Assembly: GCF_038500265.1 (NCBI RefSeq)
Contig: NZ_CP150637.1
Coordinates: forward strand, 2,474,501-2,538,500
Length of the DNA stretch: 64,000 bases
Source of the DNA: Ignatzschineria larvae DSM 13226
Lineage (GTDB): Bacteria > Pseudomonadota > Gammaproteobacteria > Cardiobacteriales > Wohlfahrtiimonadaceae
Reading direction: 5' to 3'
Part shown: in pieces, positions 9,909 to 20,985 of the stretch
Numbering within the stretch: position 1 is the stretch's first letter
Layout: each line of letters starts with the position of its first letter
Position numbers and translations under genes: made by a program
The notes under the pieces: model-generated
What the model was told of the DNA's origin: nothing
Databases searched by the model: none
Seen by the model: only the letters and a program-made list of their open reading frames with translations

Positions 9909-11168
9909 ATGGATGTATTAGTATTAGGGAGCGGCGCGGTAGGCACTTCATTAGCCTACTTTTTAGCCAAAAAGGGATTTAAAGTCACTGTAGTTGATCG
10001 CCAAGATGGGGCAGGATTAGAAACCAGTTATGGTAATGCCGGGCAGATCTCACCGGGATATGCCTCTCCTTGGGCCGCGCCAGGTATTCCAATGAAAGCG
10101 ATTAAATGGTTGATGCAACGAGAGCATGCGCCTTTGGCCATTCGGCCGACGGGCAGCCTTAAGCAGTATCATTGGATGTGGCAGCTTTTGCGTAACTGTA
10201 ATGAAAAGAGTTATGCCACTAATAAAGCCCGAATGGTGCGCGTTTCAGAATATAGCCGGGATTGCTTGAGGGATCTGCGTAAAGAGATTGATCTACATTA
10301 TGAAGAGCGGACACTCGGCACAACGCAATTACTGCGTACAGAAGCACAGATGCAGGCGATTCAAAAAGATATCGCGGTACTAGAAGCGTTTAATGTGCCT
10401 TATGAAGTACTCGATCGTGATGGTATTGTGGCAGTAGAGCCGGCGTTAGCAAAAAGCGTCCATAAATTGGCTGGTGGTTTACGCTTACCCAATGATGAAA
10501 CGGGCGATTGCTATCTCTATACTAGCCGTCTTGCTGAGAAAGCGAAAGCACTTGGAGTCACCTTTAAATTTGGTGTTGTAGTTGAAAAGATTGACACTGA
10601 TGGTAAGAAGGTCACAGGCGTTTGGGTGGATGGCGAGAAGCTCACTGCAGATGCTTATGCCGTCTGTCTAGGCAGTTATGGGGCTGGGAAATTAGCACCC
10701 ATTGGCATAGAGATTCCTGTTTATCCGCTGAAAGGCTACTCTTTAACCATTCCGATTATCAATCCTGAAATGGCACCGCAATCTACTATTTTGGATGAAA
10801 CTTACAAAATTGCCATTACGCGATTTGATCAGCGCATTCGTGTGGGCGGTATGGCGGAGTTAATGGGGTACGATTTAAGTCTGAACCCTCGTCGCCGGGA
10901 AACCCTGGAGTTTGTCACCAATGATCTCTATCCTGAAGGCGGAAACTTGCCGGAAGCACTCTTCTGGACAGGATTACGTCCTGCAACGCCGGATGGTACG
11001 CCGATTTTAGGACGCACGAAATATGAGAATCTCTTCCTCAATATCGGCCATGGTACACTCGGCTGGACAATGGCTGCAGGTTCAGGTCGTTATGTGAGTG
11101 ATCTCATTGCCGGGGATACGCCGGAGATTAGTAGCGAAGGCTTAGATTTGAGTCGTTATCACGCATAA
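9909..11168 (+). CDS. dadA: D-amino-acid dehydrogenase small subunit (DadA)
   Basis: An FAD-dependent membrane-associated enzyme that oxidises D-amino acids, chiefly D-alanine, to 2-oxo acids and ammonia. The Rossmann motif GSGAVG is near residue 7, followed by the DadA hallmark [20 protein letters not shown]. The C-terminal part has [17 protein letters not shown] and [15 protein letters not shown]. Length 419 residues fits the family (about 430). I start at ATG 9909, with AAAGGAG at 9897-9903. A TTG 15 bases upstream is in frame, but the ribosome-binding site lies inside that extension. No alanine racemase gene (dadX) is adjacent. Confidence 0.93.
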   Translation: MDVLVLGSGAVGTSLAYFLAKKGFKVTVVDRQDGAGLETSYGNAGQISPGYASPWAAPGIPMKAIKWLMQREHAPLAIRPTGSLKQYHWMWQLLRNCNEKSYATNKARMVRVSEYSRDCLRDLRKEIDLHYEERTLGTTQLLRTEAQMQAIQKDIAVLEAFNVPYEVLDRDGIVAVEPALAKSVHKLAGGLRLPNDETGDCYLYTSRLAEKAKALGVTFKFGVVVEKIDTDGKKVTGVWVDGEKLTADAYAVCLGSYGAGKLAPIGIEIPVYPLKGYSLTIPIINPEMAPQSTILDETYKIAITRFDQRIRVGGMAELMGYDLSLNPRRRETLEFVTNDLYPEGGNLPEALFWTGLRPATPDGTPILGRTKYENLFLNIGHGTLGWTMAAGSGRYVSDLIAGDTPEISSEGLDLSRYHA

Positions 11169-11227
11169 TGTTTTGATCTTATAATCAATGCGATAGTGTA
11201 CGATAGTGATAAATGTACTTTATAACG

Positions 11228-11261
11228 AAAAGAGGTTCTAATTTGAGAGAACCTCTTTTTT
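11228..11261 (+). terminator. Rho-independent terminator of dadA
   Basis: The stem AGAGGTTCT (11231-11239) / AGAACCTCT (11248-11256) is perfect over 9 bp and is followed by a T run. An A run on the left means it may also stop folB transcripts. Confidence 0.9.
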
Positions 11262-11307
11262 GTGGCGATTCATAAAATAACTTTCTTACTATGAATCTAA
11301 TCATGAT

Positions 11308-11700
11308 CTAATCGTTAATATAGTGCGCTTTTTCTCGATAGATCTTGACACCTACCGCATCAGTACCGGAAATAGCAGTGAGTTTATTGAGTTCAATGGA
11401 GAGTGCCGGAATATTAAATTCAATAATCAGCTTCTTCGCTAATGTTTCGGTAAAGGTTTCGACTAATTGAAAAGCGGAATGCGCTGCGAACTCTTTAATG
11501 TAATTACTCACTTTTTCATAATCGAGTGTTAGATTAATATCATCTTTTTCGGCAGAAGGACGATTATCCCACTGCATTTCAAGGTTCAGGGTAATAGGCT
11601 GCGTGGCGACACGCTCGTGGGGATAGATGCCGATAATGATATCGAGAGCGAGATTTTTGATAAAAACAATATCCGCTGGTGGGTTAGGGTGTAAATACAT
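11308..11700 (-). CDS. folB: Dihydroneopterin aldolase (FolB)
   Basis: A 130-residue folate-pathway enzyme that cleaves 7,8-dihydroneopterin to 6-hydroxymethyl-dihydropterin. The segments DIVFIKNLALDIIIGIYPHER (given in part: IGIYPHER), QPITLNLEM, LDYEKVSNYIKEF and FQLVETFTE follow the FolB/FolX fold, including the conserved ETxTE-like glutamate. AAGGTGA precedes the ATG. FolX, the epimerase paralogue, is an alternative that sequence alone does not fully exclude. It stands alone between dadA and a small membrane protein gene. Confidence 0.85.
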   Translation of the reverse strand: MYLHPNPPADIVFIKNLALDIIIGIYPHERVATQPITLNLEMQWDNRPSAEKDDINLTLDYEKVSNYIKEFAAHSAFQLVETFTETLAKKLIIEFNIPALSIELNKLTAISGTDAVGVKIYREKAHYIND

Positions 11701-11780
11701 AGAATCACCTTATTAAAATATTTGCGATGTTGAACAAATCTGTATGCAGTATAGGGTATGAACACAGTATATATAGGTAA

Positions 11781-11839
11781 TAAAAAACGATAGAACAAAC
11801 CGTCGCCTCTTACAAGAAGTATTCGGAGATTCTATCGTT
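11781..11839 (-). terminator. Terminator of the small membrane protein gene
   Basis: A 10-bp perfect inverted repeat, AACGATAGAA (11786-11795) and TTCTATCGTT (11830-11839), encloses a 34-nt loop and runs into a six-T tract on the minus strand. The long loop may itself fold. Confidence 0.7.
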
Positions 11840-11886
11840 GATATTGTGTCGAGGTCATTTTATTTGAGGAATGATCTCTCTAAATG

Positions 11887-12147
11887 TTAATGAAATGCAC
11901 CATTGCTGTAGCCAATTGCGAAGAAAATTCCGAAGAAAATAGCAAAGATGACTGCAACAGCAAGCGTTACAATCCAATAAGCGCGGAAGAAGTTGGTCCT
12001 ATTGGGATTTTTACCATCAATAGCCCAAACGATGGAGGCAATAAAGCCCACAACAGGAATAAGAAAGATAATCCAAGTAATCGCCCAATCTTTCGTGGTC
12101 ATTACCGGGCTGACGGTTGGTTGATTTTGTGTATTGATCGGTTCCAT
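11887..12147 (-). CDS. Small two-TM membrane protein, unknown function
   Basis: An 86-residue protein with a polar N terminus and two hydrophobic segments (about residues 20-43 and 56-80), the second very rich in Ala, Ile and Phe. A strong AAAGGAG site lies 7 bases before the ATG and a terminator follows, so it is a real stand-alone gene. Residues 44-54 between the helices (DGKNPNRTNFF) should form a short loop. I recognise no family-specific motif. Topology predicts both ends on the same side of the inner membrane. Confidence 0.8.
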   Translation of the reverse strand: MEPINTQNQPTVSPVMTTKDWAITWIIFLIPVVGFIASIVWAIDGKNPNRTNFFRAYWIVTLAVAVIFAIFFGIFFAIGYSNGAFH

Positions 12148-12461
12148 AAGTGGCTCCTTTTATCAGTGTAGAACGATATTCATTATAAAATGTATGAATA
12201 GAGATTGTATTAGATAGTATTAATAAAGATCTCGTTAATAAATGATCTTTAGGATGTCATTCACACATCATATATTCATAAATAAATGAAGATTTAATAA
12301 AATAAATTATTATCTGATAATTATACGCCTTTATTGAGGGGAAACCCAAGAAAGAAGCCCAATAACCACCTAATTATGAATGATTACGGGTGGTTATTGA
12401 GTCCTGAGATCTGCTTAATGATACCGTTTTGTAAGGCGATCTTTTTATGAAGATGATTGGT
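12148..12461. other. Gene-free spacer between small membrane protein gene and pheA
   Basis: This 314-bp very AT-rich spacer carries the promoter region of the small membrane protein gene (right part of its upstream side) and a hairpin at 12360-12399 described separately. No open frame with a ribosome-binding site was seen. Confidence 0.4.
12360..12399 (-). terminator. Hairpin downstream of pheA, probable terminator
   Basis: An 11-bp perfect stem (CAATAACCACC 12360-12370 / GGTGGTTATTG 12389-12399) lies about 60 bp past the pheA stop. On the minus strand it is followed by a mixed pyrimidine stretch rather than a pure T run, so termination may be incomplete. Confidence 0.55.
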
Positions 12462-13541
12462 TTAATAGAGCGCTACAGGGTAAGAGCCTAAAACTTTAAA
12501 AAATGAGGCGACTTCTTCAATCTCCTTAAGCGCAAGTTGTAAGCCATGTTCTTCATAATGCCCTAAAACATCAATAAAGAAGATATAGCTCCAATTGCTA
12601 TTTTTAGACGGGCGCGATTCAATGCGGGTCATTGTGATATTATATTTTGAGAGTGGCGCAATAAGATGTAAGAGCAATCCCGGGCGATCGTGAGCAGAAG
12701 CCACGATGGTGGTTTTATCCTTACCACTTGGTGGAATCCGTTTATTGCCGATGATCAGAAAGCGTGTGCTATTAGTAAGATTATCCTCAATATTCTTTTC
12801 TAAAATAGGCATTTGATACACTTCGGCCGCTTGTTTACCTCCTAATGCCGCAGTTCCCGCTTCAACAGACGCACGTTGCACAGCACCGGCATTTGAGTTA
12901 GTGGCAATGCGTTCAGCATGTGGGAGATATTCATCAAGCCAAGAGCGGCACTGTGCTAAAGATTGGGGATGGGCATAGACGATTTTAATCGTTTTAAGAT
13001 CTGTCTCATTACTCATGAGGTTTTGATGGATCTTAAGTTCTGTTTCTCCACAGATATAGACGTTTGAGGTCGGGAAGCAATCGAGGGTTTGATTGACCGC
13101 GCCTTCAGTGGAATTTTCAATGGGCACAACACCGAAGTCGACTTTGCCCGATTCAACCGCATGAAAGATCTCATCAATGGTGCGAATGGGTAAGCGGCTC
13201 GCCGCGCCACCAAAATGTTTAATCGTTGCTTCCTCGGTGAAAGTACCCTCAGGCCCTAAATAGGCAATATTCAATGGCTTTTCCAAAGAGAGGCAGATTG
13301 ACATAATCTCCCGAAAGAGTCTTGCGATATCTTGGTCGGCAATAGGGCCAGGATTATGCGCCATCTTATGGGTAAGAACCTGTGCTTCTCGTTCTGGGCG
13401 ATACATCTCTGTATCGCCTGCGGCAATTTTGATCTCGCCAATCGCTTTCGCTGCAATAGCGCGTTCATTGAGCAGTTGTAAAATTTGAGTATCTATCTGA
13501 TCGATAGTTGCGCGGTGGCGACTTAATGGATCCTCAGTCAT
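12462..13541 (-). CDS. pheA: Chorismate mutase / prephenate dehydratase (P-protein)
   Basis: A 359-residue bifunctional enzyme converting chorismate to prephenate and then phenylpyruvate, for phenylalanine synthesis. Residues 1-90 are an AroQ-type chorismate mutase (RHRATIDQIDTQILQLLNER; conserved R-E pattern). About 95-270 is the dehydratase domain with IAYLGPEGTFTEEA, VPIENSTEGAVNQT and STRFLIIG. The C-terminal ACT domain keeps the ESRP feedback motif, while the usual GAL region reads PGLLL. I start at ATG 13541, 10 bases after AGAGGAT; the adjacent GTG at 13544 is also possible. No Phe-rich leader peptide was seen upstream. Confidence 0.93.
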   Translation of the reverse strand: MTEDPLSRHRATIDQIDTQILQLLNERAIAAKAIGEIKIAAGDTEMYRPEREAQVLTHKMAHNPGPIADQDIARLFREIMSICLSLEKPLNIAYLGPEGTFTEEATIKHFGGAASRLPIRTIDEIFHAVESGKVDFGVVPIENSTEGAVNQTLDCFPTSNVYICGETELKIHQNLMSNETDLKTIKIVYAHPQSLAQCRSWLDEYLPHAERIATNSNAGAVQRASVEAGTAALGGKQAAEVYQMPILEKNIEDNLTNSTRFLIIGNKRIPPSGKDKTTIVASAHDRPGLLLHLIAPLSKYNITMTRIESRPSKNSNWSYIFFIDVLGHYEEHGLQLALKEIEEVASFFKVLGSYPVALY

Positions 13542-13544
13542 CAC

Positions 13545-13865
13545 GATTTTTATCCTCTGTTAATTAGGGCAATATTCTGCAGCCAATTTGATTGGCATGA
13601 ATGTGATTATTTTTTTAATTCAGTGATAATTATTAACAGTAATTGATGGAAATAGGAAGTATATTAATGGAATATGCTGATGAATAGGTATGAACAATAG
13701 CGCTTTAAAACCGTGCTGATTCCTTATTTCGATTCCTATTTTAATACCTATTCAATCTCTATTTTATTGGTGTTTATTTCACTTAGATTCAAGAATGAAT
13801 GGTAAGGTATTTTATGAAAAATACCATTATCACAACATAGACTTTCCATAATAAAGGAATAATGC
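13545..13865. other. Divergent spacer between pheA and gamma-CA gene
   Basis: About 320 bp of AT-rich DNA must hold promoters for both divergent genes. It contains a short hairpin GCCAAT-TTG-ATTGGC (13582-13596) in the pheA leader. I could not find a convincing attenuator or leader peptide. Confidence 0.35.
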
Positions 13866-14447
13866 ATGAAACCAAATTCGTTAATAACCACTCAGAACAT
13901 AAGTCCGATTCGTCCCTTTGAAGGGAAGATGCCCCAAATCGGTGCGCGTCCTTGGATTGATCCAAGCGCGGTGCTGATCGGCGATATTATTCTCGGCGAT
14001 GATGTCTCTATTTGGCCTGGTGTTATGATGCGCGGGGATGTGAATCAGATTGTGATCGGGGATCGCACTAATATTCAAGATGGGACGCTAATTCATGTCA
14101 CCAATCCCGGAGCAAATCCGCCTCATGGTTATCCTACAATGGTGGGCAGTGATGTGACGATTGGACATGGCGCGATGCTGCATGGTTGTACGATTGAAGA
14201 GGGCGTTTTAATTGGTATGCGGGCGATTTTATTAGATGGCTCTCACGTGGAGAAGCATAGTATCTTGGGCGCGGGAGCACTACTTGCACCGGGGAAAGTG
14301 GTCAAAACAGGGGAGCTTTGGGTCGGTGCACCGGCAAGGCGAGTGCGTTTCTTATCCGATCAGGAGATTGAGCAACTTTACCATTCTGCTAAACAGTATG
14401 CTTCGCTGAAAGATCGATATCTTCGGGAAGCATGGGCCAATTCTTAA
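13866..14447 (+). CDS. Gamma-class carbonic anhydrase-like hexapeptide-repeat protein
   Basis: A 193-residue left-handed beta-helix protein (YrdA/CaiE/PaaY group). Hexapeptide repeats run from about residue 25 to 150 (for example VLIGDIILGDDVSIWPGV, then VTIGHGAMLHGCTIEEGVLI). The metal-binding histidines of gamma-carbonic anhydrases are visible: one in LIHVTN and two spaced by five in HGAMLH. A trimer with zinc or iron at the subunit interface is therefore expected. Start has AAAGGAAT upstream. Activity as a carbonic anhydrase is inferred from the ligands only; many family members have no proven function. Confidence 0.85.
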   Translation: MKPNSLITTQNISPIRPFEGKMPQIGARPWIDPSAVLIGDIILGDDVSIWPGVMMRGDVNQIVIGDRTNIQDGTLIHVTNPGANPPHGYPTMVGSDVTIGHGAMLHGCTIEEGVLIGMRAILLDGSHVEKHSILGAGALLAPGKVVKTGELWVGAPARRVRFLSDQEIEQLYHSAKQYASLKDRYLREAWANS

Positions 14448-15001
14448 TATTCATCATGAGGTTATCCATGATTAAGTGAGCTATCGATTAAGGCTCCATC
14501 GTTCAGGGCTTCATCATTAATGGTTGCATGAGGGAATCTTTTTTATAAACTATTTTCCCAGATAACCACAATCTTCACTAGGTTTATGATTGAAGATGAA
14601 TGATGGAGAGATTATTGTAGATTTATGATTTTAAAGATAAATTATAGATGGTTAAAGAACATGCTTCGTGGGGAATAGTGAGGCTGTGGATAACTTTGTG
14701 GGTAAGTCTTGTAGAGCTAGTCTTTGTGTGGCAAATGGCCTTTGAAATAAGGTTTAAAACCGCTCAAATATCCCATTTTTACGCGCTTTTCACAAATGCA
14801 ATAGCGATAGCATGTGGGAAAATATCGTGTTATAATTTATCGTTTAAGCAATAAGATAGATTGACAATAGTATCGAACTATTAGTATTAAACTATCAGAC
14901 TATTTATTTGATCTGATCGATAGACGCCTCAATTGAACATGATTGATCGGCAGATGCGATCTTAATTCACTGTACTAACATAAGATTCTAGAAGAGGACA
15001 T
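14448..15001. other. Candidate replication origin region (DnaA-box cluster upstream of dnaN)
   Basis: This 554-bp stretch without a credible gene contains a perfect DnaA box (TGTGGATAA, 14685-14693, reverse of TTATCCACA). A one-mismatch copy, TGTGGGTAA, lies at 14697-14705, exactly 12 bp on. TGTGGCAAA is near 14728 and TGTGGGAAA near 14813. TTATCCATG is at 14462. AT-rich tracts and four GATC sites (14910-14961) follow toward dnaN. The dnaN-recF-gyrB neighbourhood is the classical origin context. Most genes to the left read leftward and most to the right read rightward. dnaA itself is not adjacent. Confidence 0.45.
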
Positions 15002-16105
15002 ATGAAGTTAGTTATTCAAAGAGAACAGTTGATGAAGCCACTACAGGCGATCATCGGTGTGATTGATAGAACACAAACACTCCCGATTTTAGCAAATGTG
15101 AAATGTGTGGTCAGTGAAGATGAGATCACCTTGACAACCACCGATCTTGAGATCGAATTAACTTGTGCATTCCCTCATATTCCTCTAGAACAAGGGGCAA
15201 CGACATTCCCGGCGCGTAAGCTCTTTGATATTCTTAAGGCTTTGCCGAGTGGAATCGAGGTTCAGATCGAAGTAGGGAGTGATTCTCGGGCGACTATCAC
15301 CGCCGGCCGTTCGCGTTTTACTCTGAGCTGTTTGCCGATCGATGAATATCCTGTTTCTGATCATTTAGAATTTGATAAGACATTAACGCTTCCTAAAAAT
15401 GCGCTGCGTAAGCTCATCGAACAAGTAGCCTTTTCGATGGCGGTTTCCGATGTCCGTTACTTCTTAAATGGTTTACTACTTGATGTGAGTGGTGTCGAGC
15501 TTAATGCGGTTGCCACCGATGGTCATCGTTTATCTGTCTCTTACTATCAATTGCCTGAATCTTCAGAATTACAGCAACAGCTTATTATTCCACGTAAAGG
15601 AGTAGAGGAGCTCTTAAAGCTCATTGAAAATGAATCAGCGCCGCTCCATTTAGAGTTAAGTACCAATCATCTACGGGTAGAGCTTGGCAGTATTGTCTTC
15701 ACCACTAAACTCATTGATGGGAAGTTCCCTGATTATCGCCGTGTTGTTCCGCCTTTAGGGGATAAGATTATCGTGGCAGATCGTCAAGGTTTAATCGATG
15801 GTTTAGTGCGCGCTTCAGTCCTATCACAAGATAAATTTAAGGGGATCCGTTTTACAATCTCCGATTATCTACTCAAGTTACAGGTGAATAACCCTGAACA
15901 AGAACAAGCGGAAGAAGAGGTAGAGGTTAATTACCAAGGGGAAGGCTTTGCCACTGCGTTTAATGTGAGCTATCTCATCGATGCGCTTAAAGCGTTAGAT
16001 GATGATATGGTACGTTTAAGTTTTACGGCACCTAATTCAAGTTGCTTAATTCAAAATTCTGATAATGACAATGTGCGCTATGTCGTTATGCCAATGCGCC
16101 TCTAA
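15002..16105 (+). CDS. dnaN: DNA polymerase III beta subunit (sliding clamp)
   Basis: A 367-residue ring-forming clamp that tethers DNA polymerase III and other factors to DNA. Three repeated clamp domains are expected; the start MKLVIQREQLMKPLQAIIGV, the segment LPILANVK, and the C-terminal end YVVMPMRL (the conserved PMRL tail that lines the partner-binding cleft) are all present. AGAAGAGGA precedes the ATG. recF follows after 64 bp and gyrB after that, in the usual order, but the gene upstream is not dnaA. Confidence 0.98.
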   Translation: MKLVIQREQLMKPLQAIIGVIDRTQTLPILANVKCVVSEDEITLTTTDLEIELTCAFPHIPLEQGATTFPARKLFDILKALPSGIEVQIEVGSDSRATITAGRSRFTLSCLPIDEYPVSDHLEFDKTLTLPKNALRKLIEQVAFSMAVSDVRYFLNGLLLDVSGVELNAVATDGHRLSVSYYQLPESSELQQQLIIPRKGVEELLKLIENESAPLHLELSTNHLRVELGSIVFTTKLIDGKFPDYRRVVPPLGDKIIVADRQGLIDGLVRASVLSQDKFKGIRFTISDYLLKLQVNNPEQEQAEEEVEVNYQGEGFATAFNVSYLIDALKALDDDMVRLSFTAPNSSCLIQNSDNDNVRYVVMPMRL

Positions 16106-16169
16106 GCACCGGCATGATGCTTGATTCATCATGATTAATAATGTGCACATTCCTACAGATCGTTAACCT

Positions 16170-17261
16170 GTGATTATTCAAACATTACAAGTTGAACAGT
16201 TTCGCCATTTAGCGAGTCAGACGCTCTCGTTTGACTCGCATTTTAATCTGATTGTCGGTAAAAATGCCTCTGGCAAAAGCTCCCTGCTCGAAGCCATCTA
16301 TTTTCTTTCTCAGCTCCGATCTTTTCGGACATCCCGAATTAATCAGGTGATTCGTGAGGATACGGATTATTTTCGTGTCATGGCAGGGTTAATATCGCCG
16401 CAAGGTATTGATTCTTACCTTGGCATTGAGCGTACTAAAGGCGGCGTATTGGTGCGGCAAGATGGTGAGACGATTCAAAAGCGTTCTCATCTTGCGAAAT
16501 TATTACCGATGCTCTTTTTAGGGCCTGATACCGGTACTGACCTAATGGAAGAGCCTAAATCTCGCCGGCAATTTATCGATTGGGGGTTGTTTCAAAATTA
16601 TGAAGCGTATCATCGTGTATGGCAGCGGTATGATCGAGCTCTCTCCCAGCGTAATGCCGGTTTAAAGGGCGGTTATCCCAATGCGGTTTTAGAGAGTATT
16701 GAATTGGAGATGAGTGAGGCGGGTGAAGCGTTGAATCAATATCGCCGGCAATTTATCGAGGAGATCGCACCGCTTGCTACAGCGTTATTATCGCGGTTAG
16801 TGAGTAGTGAGATTGAGTGGCAGTTTCAGTATCAATCGGGCTTTACTGAAGGGATGTTACAGCAAGAATTAGCTGAATTGCGAGATCGGGATCGGCAGAT
16901 GACCTTTACCCGTATAGGTCCGCATCGAGGGGATTTTACCCTTAAATGTGATGGGCGTATGGCGCATTATCATCTCTCCCGTGGACAGGTGAAGTTGGCA
17001 ACGATTGCATTGATGCTCGCTCAAGTGAAGATGCATCAAGAGATTAGCCAATCTTCGACGATTCTCTTAATGGATGATTTAACAGCGGAGTTAGATCAAA
17101 AACGGCGGTTAATTCTGTTAGAGGAACTCCTTGCGCACAAGTCACAACTCTTCGTGACTTGCCTTGAAGCATCTGAGTTTCCGGAGCTCTCTGATTTAAC
17201 GGTACAAAAGGGGATGATGACTTACCAACTTAATGACGGTCTTGCACAAAAAATGGTATAA
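16170..17261 (+). CDS. recF: DNA replication and repair protein RecF
   Basis: A 363-residue SMC-like ATPase that helps load RecA at gaps. Walker A GKNASGKSS is at residues 30-38, the ABC signature is LSRGQVKLATIALMLAQ, and Walker B is STILLMDDLTAELD near residue 300. The frame starts with GTG and begins MIIQTLQVEQFRHL, the normal RecF N terminus; the ribosome-binding site is weak, so it may be translated by coupling with or after dnaN. Length is normal for the family. Confidence 0.96.
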   Translation: MIIQTLQVEQFRHLASQTLSFDSHFNLIVGKNASGKSSLLEAIYFLSQLRSFRTSRINQVIREDTDYFRVMAGLISPQGIDSYLGIERTKGGVLVRQDGETIQKRSHLAKLLPMLFLGPDTGTDLMEEPKSRRQFIDWGLFQNYEAYHRVWQRYDRALSQRNAGLKGGYPNAVLESIELEMSEAGEALNQYRRQFIEEIAPLATALLSRLVSSEIEWQFQYQSGFTEGMLQQELAELRDRDRQMTFTRIGPHRGDFTLKCDGRMAHYHLSRGQVKLATIALMLAQVKMHQEISQSSTILLMDDLTAELDQKRRLILLEELLAHKSQLFVTCLEASEFPELSDLTVQKGMMTYQLNDGLAQKMV

Positions 17262-17286
17262 TGACAAGCTAATTTATGACCACATT

Positions 17287-17318
17287 GTTGATCAATTTCT
17301 GATCAATTGATGATCAAC
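17287..17318. repeat. Nested GATC palindrome between recF and gyrB
   Basis: The arms GTTGATCA (17287-17294) and TGATCAAC (17311-17318) form an inverted repeat around an inner palindrome ATCAATTGAT. Three GATC sites (17290, 17301, 17312) are spaced by exactly 11 bp. It lies about 25 bp past the recF stop. Confidence 0.6.
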
Positions 17319-17389
17319 TTGAAGAGATTGTCGGTTATTACGCGACATTTTCTTCAAACTTTCCGATTTTAAATGCTTCTTTAGAATAT

Positions 17390-17419
17390 TCTGAAGGTAA
17401 ATTGTCTGAAGGTAAATTG
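17390..17419. repeat. 15-bp perfect tandem repeat in gyrB leader
   Basis: The unit TCTGAAGGTAAATTG occurs twice head to tail about 100 bp before the gyrB start. No function is assigned. Confidence 0.7.
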
Positions 17420-17515
17420 AAGAAAACCGGTTGAATCCCGGCTCGTGCAATGTGTGTCTATTAATAGAATTAATCAGAATCAAAATGAATCAGAATTAAA
17501 CAAGAGGTATTGTGA

Positions 17516-19909
<2,394 letters not shown>

Positions 19910-19978
19910 AGAAGCTATTTAATTCGGATAGAGATTAAGTATATTTGATCTAATAACCACAAGATGCACATCATTGAG

Positions 19979-20014
19979 AGCTCTAGGTAAGCAATTTCCT
20001 AGAGCTTTTGTTTA
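19979..20014 (+). terminator. Rho-independent terminator of gyrB
   Basis: A perfect 9-bp stem AGCTCTAGG (19979-19987) / CCTAGAGCT (19998-20006) is followed by TTTGTTT. Confidence 0.85.
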
Positions 20015-20051
20015 AGCAGAATTATTTAAATCGGTGAAGTAGGAGATGCCA

Positions 20052-20483
20052 ATGGCAACATTAAATCAGAGAAGTATCAAAGAGCGGATCTTTCATGCAT
20101 TGCTTTTTGAAGGATTAGCCATTTTGCTGACAATTTTGATCGGTGTCTATATTCTGAATAAACCGGTAGCGTCGATGGGAATCTTATCGGTTCTGATTTC
20201 ACTGACGGCACTTTTGTTAAATATTGTGTTTAATGCAATCTTTGATCGCTATTTCCCCTTTGTGGATGGGCAGCGCCCTGTGAAAATTCGTATTTTACAA
20301 GCAATGGGATTTGAGGGCTCATTAATCCTCTTCACCATCCCGATGATCGCTTTTTTTCTTCAGGTATCTCTTTGGGAAGCTTTTATGATAGAACTTGGAT
20401 TTTTAATATTTTTTCTTTTCTATACATATAGTTACAACTGGTGCTATGATCAATTACGCCGATATCTCATCCAATCACGTTAA
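20052..20483 (+). CDS. PACE-family efflux protein (double BTP domain)
   Basis: A 143-residue four-helix inner-membrane protein. It contains two related halves, each with an FEG motif after a basic start (ERIFHALLFEGLAIL and RILQAMGFEGSLIL). This is the bacterial transmembrane pair arrangement of the PACE family, whose characterised members (AceI type) export chlorhexidine and, physiologically, diamines. Glu20 corresponds to the essential membrane glutamate. I start at ATG 20052, 6 bases after AGGAG; the ATG at 20046 touches that site and is unlikely. It stands alone between gyrB and the adhesin. Confidence 0.85.
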   Translation: MATLNQRSIKERIFHALLFEGLAILLTILIGVYILNKPVASMGILSVLISLTALLLNIVFNAIFDRYFPFVDGQRPVKIRILQAMGFEGSLILFTIPMIAFFLQVSLWEAFMIELGFLIFFLFYTYSYNWCYDQLRRYLIQSR

Positions 20484-20985
20484 AAAAGCGCGCATAATAT
20501 AGCCGTGAATGGGATTATTGATCTTGATTATTGTCAAAAATTGGCGTTGTTATTCTATTTTTTTACTTTTGTTAACTGTCGCCATAATTTGCTGAAATAG
20601 CTGCTATTTTCAGTTATTTCAATATTTGTTTTTGTAAGATTATAAATAATAATTATAATTTTGTTTTTTATATTATCAGCTATAGCGATAACTTGTATTA
20701 TCAAAAGATTATCAAGAGCAATAACAGCTGTTTATTAATATGATAATGAAATTTAATCACGTTTAGCTACAAGAAGACTACAAGAAAAACCTGAAAAATT
20801 CACTAAATTTAAAGCGTTAACAGTTGTTCTCTTAGATATTAACGACTATTTATGAAATATTAAGTATAGATTATCTAATTTGTCCCGAGAGTTTATCAAT
20901 TTATAACAAGAATAATATTTTTTTACAAAAAGCCTGTTACTATTTGATCAAGAAAATCTCTCTCAAATTCAAGGGACTTTAAAAA
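20484..20985. other. Long AT-rich spacer upstream of adhesin gene
   Basis: Just over 500 bp of strongly AT-rich, gene-free DNA forms the presumptive promoter and leader of the adhesin. It includes short palindromes such as AACAGCTGTT near 20725 and TTATCA-rich stretches. Such composition is common before silenced or phase-regulated surface genes. I could not define a promoter with confidence. Confidence 0.4.

Noticed and set aside
11884-12171. 95-residue plus-strand open frame opposite the small membrane protein gene
   Set aside because: It is the antisense shadow of the real gene, which has a strong ribosome-binding site and a terminator.
13545-13865. Phe-rich leader peptide and attenuator before pheA
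   Set aside because: No short frame with a run of Phe codons and no terminator/antiterminator pair was found. Only a small hairpin is present.
14648-14854. 68-residue open frame upstream of dnaN
   Set aside because: No ribosome-binding site, atypical composition, and it overlaps the DnaA-box cluster. More likely non-coding.
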